Assembly (NCBI RefSeq): GCF_003254565.1
Contig: NZ_QJRI01000168.1
Coordinates: 89,414-153,413 of the forward strand
DNA from: Flavobacterium nitrogenifigens
GTDB lineage: Bacteria > Bacteroidota > Bacteroidia > Flavobacteriales > Flavobacteriaceae
DNA: 64,000 bases
Direction of reading: 5' to 3'
Below are positions 1 to 7,316 of this stretch, piece by piece. Positions within the stretch are counted from its first letter, which is position 1, and each line of letters starts with the position of its first letter. Made by a program: the position numbers and the translations under genes. The notes under the pieces are model-generated. The model saw only the letters and a list, made by a program, of their open reading frames with translations. It was not told the origin of the DNA and searched no databases.

Positions 1-324
1 ACCGCACAAAGAAGTTGTTGATTTAAAGAAAATAATTGGTTCTGTCGGAATCGGAGCGTTGGTTTCTTTGCAGTGATCAATATAATTTAAACCAATGCAG
101 ATAATTTTTGAAGGTCTCGCCACTGGCGAACCCAAACGTACAGAAGCATCTACTTCTGGTAAAGTTGGATTGCTTTCTAATGCTTTTTGTAATTTTTCTA
201 ATCCGTTTTCTTCAAAGAAACTTTCGTTAAAATCGGTTACAATCGAAGAAACATCATATCTCTTTTCTCCAATCAAAACTCCTGGTTTCTCTTTTCCGAT
301 TTCTCCAAAACGTATTAATTTCAT
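1..324 (-). CDS. Fumarylacetoacetate hydrolase family protein (partial, N-terminal part)
   Basis: The first 108 codons are present; the gene runs off the left edge. The ATG lies at 324-322. The protein begins MKLIRFGEIG and contains RPSKIICIGLNYIDHC, the pattern that opens the catalytic domain of FAH-family hydrolases and lyases (ureidoglycolate lyase, 2,4-diketo-3-deoxy-fuconate hydrolase and similar). These enzymes cleave a C-C bond in a metal-bound 2-keto acid, in the cytoplasm. The gene diverges from the CoA-transferase operon, and both share a near-identical inverted sequence at their promoters, which suggests co-regulation. The exact substrate cannot be told from the fragment. A link to sugar-acid breakdown is inferred from the FucP-like transporter nearby. 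Confidence 0.85.
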   Translation of the reverse strand, partial: MKLIRFGEIGKEKPGVLIGEKRYDVSSIVTDFNESFFEENGLEKLQKALESNPTLPEVDASVRLGSPVARPSKIICIGLNYIDHCKETNAPIPTEPIIFFKSTTSLCG

Positions 325-469
325 AATCGTATATTTTTAATTGTTAGTTTATTTTTTCTGATGAAAAACCTTCATCAATCGTATAATCATCTTAGAAATT
401 CTACTTCTTATCCATTCGAAATCATGTAAAAAAGTAAATCAAAATTAATAAATGTAAAAAACACAATTA

Positions 470-477
470 CAAAAATA
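470..477 (-). promoter_or_regulatory. Putative -7 box for the FAH-family gene
   Basis: Read on the minus strand this is TATTTTTG, a match to TAnnTTTG, placed like the plus-strand box relative to the shared 28 bp repeat. No TTG is found 19 bases upstream, so the -33 element is weak or replaced by an activator. Confidence 0.45.
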
Positions 478-632
478 CTTTTTAAAAATTAATATCCGAG
501 ATATATTTCATTTTCCACCTTTAAAAATGATCAAACTTCAATAAATTATAACATTTTTTAAACGGTTTGTAAAAAATTATATCACTTTTAATCACTTTAT
601 GTAAAAAAGATTTCTTAAAAATAAATGATTTC

Positions 633-662
633 TTGTTCATATCAATCTTATTCCTACTTTTG
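633..662 (+). promoter_or_regulatory. Bacteroidota-type promoter of the CoA-transferase operon
   Basis: TTG at 633-635 and TACTTTTG at 655-662 are separated by exactly 19 bases. This matches the Bacteroidota primary sigma consensus TTG-N19-TAnnTTTG. Transcription would begin near 668, about 55 bases before the ATG at 724. Confidence 0.7.
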
Positions 663-723
663 TAATTGTATTTTTTACATTTATTAATACAATCGATTAC
701 ATTGTCAAAAAATCCCATACAAA

Positions 724-1872
724 ATGATAAAATTAAAAGGCATAACATGGAATCATACAAGAGGTTTGCTTCCTATGGTTGCTACATCGCAGCGTTTTAC
801 AGAATTACATCCTGAAGTTGAAATTTCTTGGGAGAAAAGAAGTCTACAAGAATTTGCAGATGCTTCTATCGAAGACTTGGCCAAAAGGTTCGATTTATTG
901 GTAATCGATCATCCTTGGACAGGTTTTGGAGCGCAAACCAAAGCGATTCTTCCGTTATCTGATTATTTATCTAACGAATATATTAAAGATCAAGAAAGTA
1001 ATACTGTCGGAAAATCGTACGGAAGTTATGTTTTTCACGACAAATTATGGGCGCTTCCAATTGACGCTGCAACTCCGGTTGCCTCTGCCCGCTTGGATAT
1101 TTTTGAAAAAAATAATTTAGAAGTTCCGAAAAATTATGATGATTTATTGGCTTTAGCGAAAAAAGGTTTAGTTGCCTTTGCTGGAATTCCAGTAGATGTT
1201 TTAATGAGTTTTTATATGTTTTGCTGCAGTTTGGGTGAAGCTCCTTTTCTTTCTGAAGAAAAAGTGATTTCTGAAACAACAGGAATCAAAGCGCTTCAAA
1301 TGTTTAGAGAATTAGCTCAATTAATTGATACTAAAAACTTTAACCGTAATCCAATTCAGGTTTATGAAGCGATGGTCAATTCAGACGAAATTGCGTATTG
1401 CCCGTTTGCTTATGGTTATTCTAACTATTCTCGCATTGGCTACAGCCAAAACCTTCTACATTTTTATGATTTAGTAAAATTGAATGATAATCCAATGATT
1501 TCTTCTTTGGGAGGAACTGGATTGGCTGTTTCTTCATTTAGCGAACATACTGAAACTGCCATAAAATATGCTGAATTTACGTGTTCATCACAAGTTCAGC
1601 AGAATATTTATACTGATAATGGTGGTCAGCCAGGACATTTGCAAGCTTGGAAAAGCGAAAGAATTAATGGAGTGACACACGATTATTTCAAAAATACTTT
1701 ACCAGCTTTAGAGCGCGCTTTCCTTCGTCCGAGATATTATGGTCACATGTATTTCCAAGATCATGCTGGAGATGTGGTTCGTAATTATTTGATGAATGGC
1801 GGAGACGAATCAAAAGTGTTAGAAGAAATGAATTCCCTTTACGCGGAATCTCTAAAAATCCAGACCTTATGA
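724..1872 (+). CDS. Solute-binding-fold protein without signal peptide (copy 1)
   Basis: The 382-residue product resembles extracellular solute-binding proteins of family 1 (sugar-binding components of ABC transporters). It has the lobe-1 start (GITWNHTRG), the segment DLLVIDHPWTG, and a C-terminal helical region. It has no signal peptide, lipobox or membrane segment: the chain begins MIKLKGITW, directly with the first strand of the fold. No ABC permease or ATPase is nearby. The stop codon overlaps the start of the CoA-transferase gene (ATGA), so the two are probably translationally coupled. It is likely a cytoplasmic protein that binds a sugar or sugar acid. Whether it is a chaperone, sensor or enzyme subunit is unknown. 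The family call is fairly firm; the role is not. Confidence 0.8.
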   Translation: MIKLKGITWNHTRGLLPMVATSQRFTELHPEVEISWEKRSLQEFADASIEDLAKRFDLLVIDHPWTGFGAQTKAILPLSDYLSNEYIKDQESNTVGKSYGSYVFHDKLWALPIDAATPVASARLDIFEKNNLEVPKNYDDLLALAKKGLVAFAGIPVDVLMSFYMFCCSLGEAPFLSEEKVISETTGIKALQMFRELAQLIDTKNFNRNPIQVYEAMVNSDEIAYCPFAYGYSNYSRIGYSQNLLHFYDLVKLNDNPMISSLGGTGLAVSSFSEHTETAIKYAEFTCSSQVQQNIYTDNGGQPGHLQAWKSERINGVTHDYFKNTLPALERAFLRPRYYGHMYFQDHAGDVVRNYLMNGGDESKVLEEMNSLYAESLKIQTL

Positions 1873-3011
1873 GACCTTTAGAAGGATTAATTGTTCTGGA
1901 ATTCTGTCAGTTTCTGGCTGGACCTTCGGCTGGATTAAAACTAGCCGACTTGGGCGCACGCGTTATCAAAATTGAGCGTCCTGTAAAAGGTGAAGCCTGC
2001 AGACAATTGAGCATCAAAGATTTATTTGTAGACGATAGCAGTTTGCTTTTTCATACCATAAACAGAAATAAAGAATCTTTTGCAGCCGATTTAAAAAATC
2101 CCGACGATTTGGTTTTAATCAAAAAACTAATCGAAAAGGCTGATATTATGACGCATAATTTCAGACCTGGAGTGATGGAAAAAATCGGTTTAGATTTTGA
2201 AAATACGCTTGCTATAAATCCGCAACTTATTTACGGAACCATTACAGGTTACGGAAATGAAGGCCCGTGGGCAAAAAAACCGGGACAAGATTTATTGCTA
2301 CAATCGCTTTCTGGATTAAGCTGGTTAAGCGGACGCAAAAGTCAAGGCCCAGTTCCTTTTGGTTTGGCTGTAGCCGATTTAATGTGCGGGAATCATTTTG
2401 TACAAGGAATTTTAGCAGCGCTTTTAAAAAGAGCCAAAACTAAAAAAGGCGTTTTGGTTGAAGTCAGTTTGCTAGAATCTATTCTCGATGTACAATTCGA
2501 AGCCATTACTTCTTTCTTAAATGATGGCGGTCAATTGCCTGAACGTGGCGATATTAAAGGAAGTGCACATGCTTTTTTAAGTGCGCCTTACGGAGTTTAC
2601 CAAACACAAGACGGCTATTTGTCTCTTGCAATGGGCGATTTGCTTTTTATTGGAAAAACGTTAGGTTTAGATTTAAATGCCTTTGCAGATAAACATCTTT
2701 GGTTTGAAAAGCGCGACGAAATCAGAACGATTTTGAGCGAAAGAATTCAAACCCAAACATCTGATTATTGGATTGAAATCTTGCAGAAAGAAGGTATTTG
2801 GTGCGGAAAAGTTTTCAATTACGAAGAACTGGACAATCAGCCTTTTGTAACTGAATTACAGCTAAAACAAACCGTAAAAAATACCGAAGGTGAAACTTTG
2901 GTAACAACCAGAAGTCCGATACAATTGGATGGAGAAATTTTGCTAAGCGAAAAAGCAGCACCAAAAGTAGGACAGGACAATTTGAAAATACACGAACAGT
3001 TTATTCGCTAG
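1869..3011 (+). CDS. Family III CoA-transferase (CaiB/BaiF), copy 1
   Basis: A 380-residue CaiB/BaiF-type CoA-transferase. Such enzymes move CoA between carboxylic acids in the cytoplasm through an aspartyl-CoA intermediate. The N-terminal block (EFCQFLAGPSAG, LADLGARVIKIE) is the family signature, HNFRPGVMEKIGL follows, and the expected catalytic aspartate is D170 in AVADLMCG, matching the position known in formyl-CoA transferase. Length is close to the family norm of about 400. It overlaps the solute-binding gene upstream by 4 bases. A second copy follows after a 117 bp gap with a hairpin. The acyl substrate is unknown; the neighbourhood suggests a sugar-derived acid. Confidence 0.9.
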   Translation: MRPLEGLIVLEFCQFLAGPSAGLKLADLGARVIKIERPVKGEACRQLSIKDLFVDDSSLLFHTINRNKESFAADLKNPDDLVLIKKLIEKADIMTHNFRPGVMEKIGLDFENTLAINPQLIYGTITGYGNEGPWAKKPGQDLLLQSLSGLSWLSGRKSQGPVPFGLAVADLMCGNHFVQGILAALLKRAKTKKGVLVEVSLLESILDVQFEAITSFLNDGGQLPERGDIKGSAHAFLSAPYGVYQTQDGYLSLAMGDLLFIGKTLGLDLNAFADKHLWFEKRDEIRTILSERIQTQTSDYWIEILQKEGIWCGKVFNYEELDNQPFVTELQLKQTVKNTEGETLVTTRSPIQLDGEILLSEKAAPKVGQDNLKIHEQFIR

Positions 3012-3031
3012 ATTGTTGAATCGTTTATTTG

Positions 3032-3105
3032 TTTAATCGTTTAATCGTATTAAACAAATCGACGAATTAACGGTTAAACAAATACAACGATTAAACGATT
3101 AAACC
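3032..3105. repeat. Inverted repeat between the two CoA-transferase genes
   Basis: An 18 bp sequence at 3032-3049 is repeated perfectly in inverted form at 3088-3105, with further TTTAATCG-type repeats around it. It can form a strong hairpin in the operon mRNA. It could set the relative expression of the two halves of the operon, or be a REP-like element; no T-tract marks it as a terminator. Confidence 0.75.
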
Positions 3106-3128
3106 ATAAAAACGGTTAAACAGAAAAA

Positions 3129-4268
3129 ATGAAACCATTAGAAGATTATTTAATTGTAGATTTCAGTCAGTTTCTTTCGGGCCCGTCGGCGAGTTTGCGT
3201 TTGGCCGATTTGGGAGCGCGTGTGATAAAAATTGAAAAACCGGGAACGGGAGATATCTGCCGTACTTTATATACTTCTGATTTGATTATGAACGGCGAAT
3301 CGTCTGTTTTTCATACCATCAACAGAAACAAAGAATCTTTTGCGATTGATTTTAAACAGCCAGAGGAACTTCAAAAATTAAAAAAATTATTAGCCAAAGC
3401 TGATGTTGTGATGCATAATTTCAGACCCGGAGTTATGGAGCGCATTGGTTTGAGTTATGACGATGTAAAAAGCATTAATCCAAATGTGATTTATGGTTCG
3501 ATTTCAGGTTTTGGAGAACATCCAGACTTGAAAGATTTGCCTGGTCAGGATTTACTTTTGCAATCTTTAACGGCTTTAACTTGGCTGAGTGGCAATCAAG
3601 AAGATGGTCCAGTTCCGATGGGATTATCGATTGTAGATATGCTTGCAGGAGCGCATTTGGCACAAGGAATTTTAGCGGCTTTATACCGAAAAGCAACGCA
3701 TAATATTGGCGCACAAATTCAAGTCAGTATGCTGGAATCGGCATTTGATTTTCAATTTGAAACGATTACGACCTATTTTAATGATGGAGGAGAATTGCCT
3801 GTTCGAACGAAAACCAATAACGCACACGCTTATTTGGGCGCGCCATACGGAATTTACAAAACCATAAACGGTTATTTAGCGCTTGCAATGGGATCTATTC
3901 CTGTTTTGGCTTCTCTGCTGCAATGCGATGCTTTATTGGCTTTTCCTGAAAATAAATTTACGCTTAGAGACGAAATCAAAAATATTCTTGCCGATCATTT
4001 GCAAACGCAAGAAACACAATTTTGGCTGGATATTTTAGAACCCGCAGACATTTGGTGCGCAGGAGTTTTAAACTATCAGCAGCTATTTGCTGAAGATGGA
4101 TTTAAGGTTTTGAATTTCACTCAACAAGTCGAAATGTTGGACGGCTACACTTATAAAACAACGCGCTGTCCGATAAAAATTGACGGCGAATATCTGACTT
4201 CAGGAAAAGGTTCTCCAAAACTGGGTCAGGACAACGAGAAAATTATTAAAGAATTTATAGACTGTTAA
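3129..4268 (+). CDS. Family III CoA-transferase (CaiB/BaiF), copy 2
   Basis: A 379-residue paralogue of the preceding CoA-transferase, similar along its whole length: FSQFLSGPSASL, LADLGARVIKIE, VFHTINRNKES and HNFRPGVMERIGL all recur. The catalytic aspartate is again D170, in SIVDMLAG. Both copies therefore look active rather than one being a relic. The TAA stop shares a base with the ATG of the next solute-binding-fold gene (TAATG), the mirror of the coupling in copy 1. Paired copies could form a heterodimer (the fold is an interlocked dimer) or act on two acids in sequence. The substrate is unknown. Confidence 0.9.
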   Translation: MKPLEDYLIVDFSQFLSGPSASLRLADLGARVIKIEKPGTGDICRTLYTSDLIMNGESSVFHTINRNKESFAIDFKQPEELQKLKKLLAKADVVMHNFRPGVMERIGLSYDDVKSINPNVIYGSISGFGEHPDLKDLPGQDLLLQSLTALTWLSGNQEDGPVPMGLSIVDMLAGAHLAQGILAALYRKATHNIGAQIQVSMLESAFDFQFETITTYFNDGGELPVRTKTNNAHAYLGAPYGIYKTINGYLALAMGSIPVLASLLQCDALLAFPENKFTLRDEIKNILADHLQTQETQFWLDILEPADIWCAGVLNYQQLFAEDGFKVLNFTQQVEMLDGYTYKTTRCPIKIDGEYLTSGKGSPKLGQDNEKIIKEFIDC

Positions 4269-5524
4269 TGGAAAAGATTAGAATCGCCGTTCGTAAATTC
4301 GATCCTTTCGAAAGTACACTTCGAAAATTATGGGATGCATTTTCACTTCAAAACAATATAAAAATGGAAGCTGAAATGGTTGCATTAGAACTTCATGATT
4401 TATATGAAACCACGATTTCAGAAAAGGGTTTAAAAGAAGGAAAATGGGATATTGCTCATATCAATACTGATTGGATTTTTGATGCTGCAAACGAAAATGC
4501 GGTTCTTAATTTATTTTCATTAATTGGAGAAAATCCGCCAGAAAATTATCCTTTTGGATGGCATAAATCGCTTTTGCACCTGCAGAAATTAAGCAATGGC
4601 ATTTTCGGACTTCCTTTTCACGACGGTCCTGAATGTCTGATTTATCGAAAAGATTTGTTCGAAAACGAAACAGAAAAAGAGAATTTCAAAAAACAGTTTG
4701 GTTACGAACTTTCTACACCAAAAACTTGGCAAGAATTCTCAGAAATAGCAACATTTTTTAATCGTCCCGAGCAAAATTTATACGGTGCTGTTTTTGCCAA
4801 TTATCCAGACGGACACAATATGGTTTTCGATTTTTGCCTGCAATTATGGACACGCGGCGGTTCTTTATTAAACAAAAAAAATCAGATTGACATTCATAAC
4901 GTAGCGGCGATAAAAGCATTGGATTTTTATCGAAAAATGGTCAATGATGTAACTGCGGTTCATCCAAAATCGAGAGAATTTGGTTCGGTTGAAGCAGGTT
5001 TGGCTTTCGCCGAAGGACAAGCCGCCATGGCCATAAACTGGTTTGGATTTGCTTCTATGGCAGAAGTGATTGAAGAATCGAAAGTGAAAGGAAAAATCGA
5101 TATCACTTCCCTCCCATCCGATCCAGGTCATAAAACGGCTTCTTTGAATGTATATTGGCTGTACACTATTGGTTCTGGGAGTAAACACAAAAAACTGGCT
5201 TACGATTTTTTAAGATTTGCTACTACACCTGAAAGTGATAAATTATTGACCACAGAAGGCGGAATCGGATGCAGGAAATCGACTTGGAAAGATGAAGAAA
5301 TCAATACTTTGATTCCATTTTATCATAAACTGGAAATGCTTCATGAAAATGCATTAACACTACCTCAAACACCAATCTGGCCAAAAGTAGCCGAACTTAT
5401 TGACGGCACTGTTTTAAAAGCCATTGAAACAGATATTTCATCAGATATACTTTTAGAGGAAACTCAGAAAAAAATTAAAGAATTAAGTCAAGGAACAACA
5501 TTACACAGCTCTGTCAAAAATTAA
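4268..5524 (+). CDS. Solute-binding-fold protein without signal peptide (copy 2)
   Basis: The 418-residue product is a family 1 solute-binding-protein homologue. Typical features are the GIFGLPFHDGPECLIYRKDLF hinge and ligand region, the FAEGQAAMAINWFG block and a C-terminal PQTPIWPKVAELIDG segment. It starts MEKIRIAVRKFDPFES with no signal peptide or lipobox, so it should stay in the cytoplasm. It is only distantly similar to the copy at 724. It overlaps the second CoA-transferase by one base and lies 33 bases before the oxidoreductase gene. With no transporter ATPase or permease in the operon, ordinary ABC uptake is unlikely. Confidence 0.82.
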   Translation: MEKIRIAVRKFDPFESTLRKLWDAFSLQNNIKMEAEMVALELHDLYETTISEKGLKEGKWDIAHINTDWIFDAANENAVLNLFSLIGENPPENYPFGWHKSLLHLQKLSNGIFGLPFHDGPECLIYRKDLFENETEKENFKKQFGYELSTPKTWQEFSEIATFFNRPEQNLYGAVFANYPDGHNMVFDFCLQLWTRGGSLLNKKNQIDIHNVAAIKALDFYRKMVNDVTAVHPKSREFGSVEAGLAFAEGQAAMAINWFGFASMAEVIEESKVKGKIDITSLPSDPGHKTASLNVYWLYTIGSGSKHKKLAYDFLRFATTPESDKLLTTEGGIGCRKSTWKDEEINTLIPFYHKLEMLHENALTLPQTPIWPKVAELIDGTVLKAIETDISSDILLEETQKKIKELSQGTTLHSSVKN

Positions 5525-5557
5525 ACTTGACAGTCTTAATTTCAAAATATAGAAAAA

Positions 5558-6631
5558 ATGAATATTCAATATAAACCTTTACTTCCTCAAACAGAACAGC
5601 CCATTGTGATTATTGGAGCGAGCGGTATTGTAAAAGATGCCCATCTTCCTGCTTACGAAATGGCTGGTTTTAAAGTTTTTGGCATTACCAACAGAACTAT
5701 TTCGAAAGCATACGATTTACAGAAACAATTCAAAATCGATTATGTTTTTGAAAGTGTTGCCGATGCAGTAAAAAATGCGCCTTCAAACGCTGTTTACGAT
5801 ATTACCGTTTTACCTGATCAATACATCGAAATTTTAGAACAATTGCCTGACGGCGCTGCAGTTTTGATTCAGAAACCAATGGGAAATGATTTGGCTCAAG
5901 CACGTGAGATTGTCGAAGTCTGCGAAAGAAAAAATTTAGTTGCTGCTATTAACTTCCAACTGCGTTTTGCGTCGTTTGTAAGTGTTGCCAGATATTTAAT
6001 CGATCAGGGAATTATTGGCGAATTATATGATTTAGAATTTAAAGTTACCGTAAATACACCTTGGGAATTGTTTCCTTTAATTAAAGAACATCCGAGATTG
6101 GAGATTCTTTTCCATAGCGTTCATTATATTGACTGCATTCGATCTTTTCTGGGAAATCCTAAAAGTGTTTATGCTAAAACAGCCAAACATCCGCTTAAAA
6201 AATTATCTTCCAGCCGATCTACGATTATTCTAGATTATGGCGAAGATAAACATGTTGTGATCAATACGAATCACGATCATCACTTTGGTCCAAAACACGA
6301 AGAAAGTTACATCAAATGGGAAGGAACAAAAGGCGCTGTTAAAGCAAAAATGGGCTTGTTGATGAACTATCCTGACGGTCTTCCTGATGTTTTTGAATAC
6401 GCGCTGCCAAAAAAAGATAATGAAAATGAATATGAATGGACAGAAGTAAAACTAGAAGGTTCGTGGTTTCCAGAAGCTTTTATTGGTGCAATGTCTAATC
6501 TAATGCGTTACAAAGAGGGTTCTGACCAAAAATTATCAGCAAGTGTTCAAGATGTTTTGAACACAATGAAAGTTGTAGAAGCTTGTTATGAAAGTAACAA
6601 AAACGGCGGAATTTCTTTTGATGAAGTGTAA
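5558..6631 (+). CDS. Gfo/Idh/MocA family oxidoreductase
   Basis: A 357-residue NAD(P)-dependent oxidoreductase of the Gfo/Idh/MocA family, which acts on sugars, inositols and sugar acids. The N-terminal Rossmann fold has IIGASGIVKDAHLPAY (residues 18-33), a variant of the glycine-rich nucleotide loop. The catalytic Lys-Pro is K106-P107, in QKP rather than the common EKP. The HSVHYIDCIRSFLG segment (186-199) supplies the usual His/Asp of the active site. It lies in the operon between the second solute-binding-fold gene and the MaoC gene. It probably oxidises or reduces an intermediate of the same pathway; the substrate is not known. Confidence 0.88.
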   Translation: MNIQYKPLLPQTEQPIVIIGASGIVKDAHLPAYEMAGFKVFGITNRTISKAYDLQKQFKIDYVFESVADAVKNAPSNAVYDITVLPDQYIEILEQLPDGAAVLIQKPMGNDLAQAREIVEVCERKNLVAAINFQLRFASFVSVARYLIDQGIIGELYDLEFKVTVNTPWELFPLIKEHPRLEILFHSVHYIDCIRSFLGNPKSVYAKTAKHPLKKLSSSRSTIILDYGEDKHVVINTNHDHHFGPKHEESYIKWEGTKGAVKAKMGLLMNYPDGLPDVFEYALPKKDNENEYEWTEVKLEGSWFPEAFIGAMSNLMRYKEGSDQKLSASVQDVLNTMKVVEACYESNKNGGISFDEV

Positions 6632-6737
6632 TTAAAACACTATATTTCAAAACCAAAAAACAAAATTTAAGTCCTCTTCAAAACAAACCTGATTTTGAAA
6701 TCTATTTGAAAGAGCTGACGAATAAAAAGAATAAATT

Positions 6738-7181
6738 ATGTATTTTAAATCGACTTTTTTCGAAGATTATCAAATCGACGACAAACGAGTAACTTTAGGC
6801 AGAACCATTACAGAAACTGATTTTGTAGTTCACGCTGGACACACTGGAGATTTCTTTCCGCACCACATGGACGAAGAATGGTGCAAAACTCAGCCATTCG
6901 GACAAAGGATTGCGCACGGAACCATGGTTTTTGCGATCGGAATTGGATTAACAGCATCTGAAATAAATCCTGAAGCTTTTTCTAGAGGTTACGACAAAAT
7001 GCGTTTTGTAAAACCAGTTCATATTGGTGACACTATTCATTCTGAAATTACAATTTCTGAAAAAGGAGAAGCCAAAAATCCTGAAATGGGAACTGTTACA
7101 GAACACGTGGAAATCATTAACCAAAGAGGTGAAGTCGTTTTGGTATGTGATCATCTATTGCTTGTGAAGAAAAGGTCCTAA
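6738..7181 (+). CDS. MaoC-like hot-dog dehydratase/hydratase
   Basis: A 147-residue single hot-dog domain protein. The segment GDFFPHH (residues 37-43) matches the R-specific enoyl-CoA hydratase motif G-D-x-x-P-x-H, with D38 and H43 as likely catalytic residues; [15 protein letters not shown] follows as the conserved central helix. MaoC proteins add or remove water from acyl-CoA thioesters. With two CoA-transferases in the operon, it fits dehydration of a beta-hydroxyacyl-CoA made from a hydroxy acid. The 106 bp gap before it holds no recognisable gene. Confidence 0.88.
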   Translation: MYFKSTFFEDYQIDDKRVTLGRTITETDFVVHAGHTGDFFPHHMDEEWCKTQPFGQRIAHGTMVFAIGIGLTASEINPEAFSRGYDKMRFVKPVHIGDTIHSEITISEKGEAKNPEMGTVTEHVEIINQRGEVVLVCDHLLLVKKRS

Positions 7182-7182
7182 G

Positions 7183-7290
7183 ATGCTAAGATTCTAAGGT
7201 GCTAAGGTTTTAAAAACTTTGAGTCTTAGTGCCTTCGTGGCAAAAGAAAAAAACTTAGAATCTCAGCACCTCAGAACCTTAGAACCTATA
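7183..7290. repeat. REP-like inverted repeat (CTAAG/CTTAG type)
   Basis: Imperfect inverted arms rich in CTAAG and its complement lie near 7183-7210 and 7254-7288, with a loop containing CTTAGTGCCTTCGTGGC. It sits in the gap between the MaoC and transporter genes. A weakly related sequence occurs near 27952-27990. Confidence 0.6.
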
Positions 7291-7316
7291 AAAAAATAAA
7301 CTAAAAAACTATCTAA

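Larger units (their letters stand above)
444..688. repeat. 28 bp inverted repeat spanning the divergent promoters
   Basis: Positions 444-471 and 661-688 are inverted copies of one 28 bp sequence with a single mismatch (position 463). Each copy lies just downstream of a TAnnTTTG -7 box: TACTTTTG at 655-662 on the plus strand and TATTTTTG at 477-470 on the minus strand. The two divergent transcripts therefore start with nearly the same sequence. The inference is a shared operator or 5' leader signal. The rest of 325-723 is AT-rich with no gene. Confidence 0.75.

Noticed and set aside
95..340. 81-codon frame on the plus strand at the left edge
   Set aside because: It lies opposite the FAH-family gene on the minus strand, which has a clear family match; the plus frame has none.
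724..1872. ABC importer
   Set aside because: The solute-binding-fold proteins have no signal peptides, and no permease or ATPase gene is present in the operon.
6632..6737. Possible gene remnant before the MaoC gene
   Set aside because: A few codons read plausibly (SPLQNKPDFEIYLKELTNKK), but there is no start or family match and the stretch is only about 100 bases.
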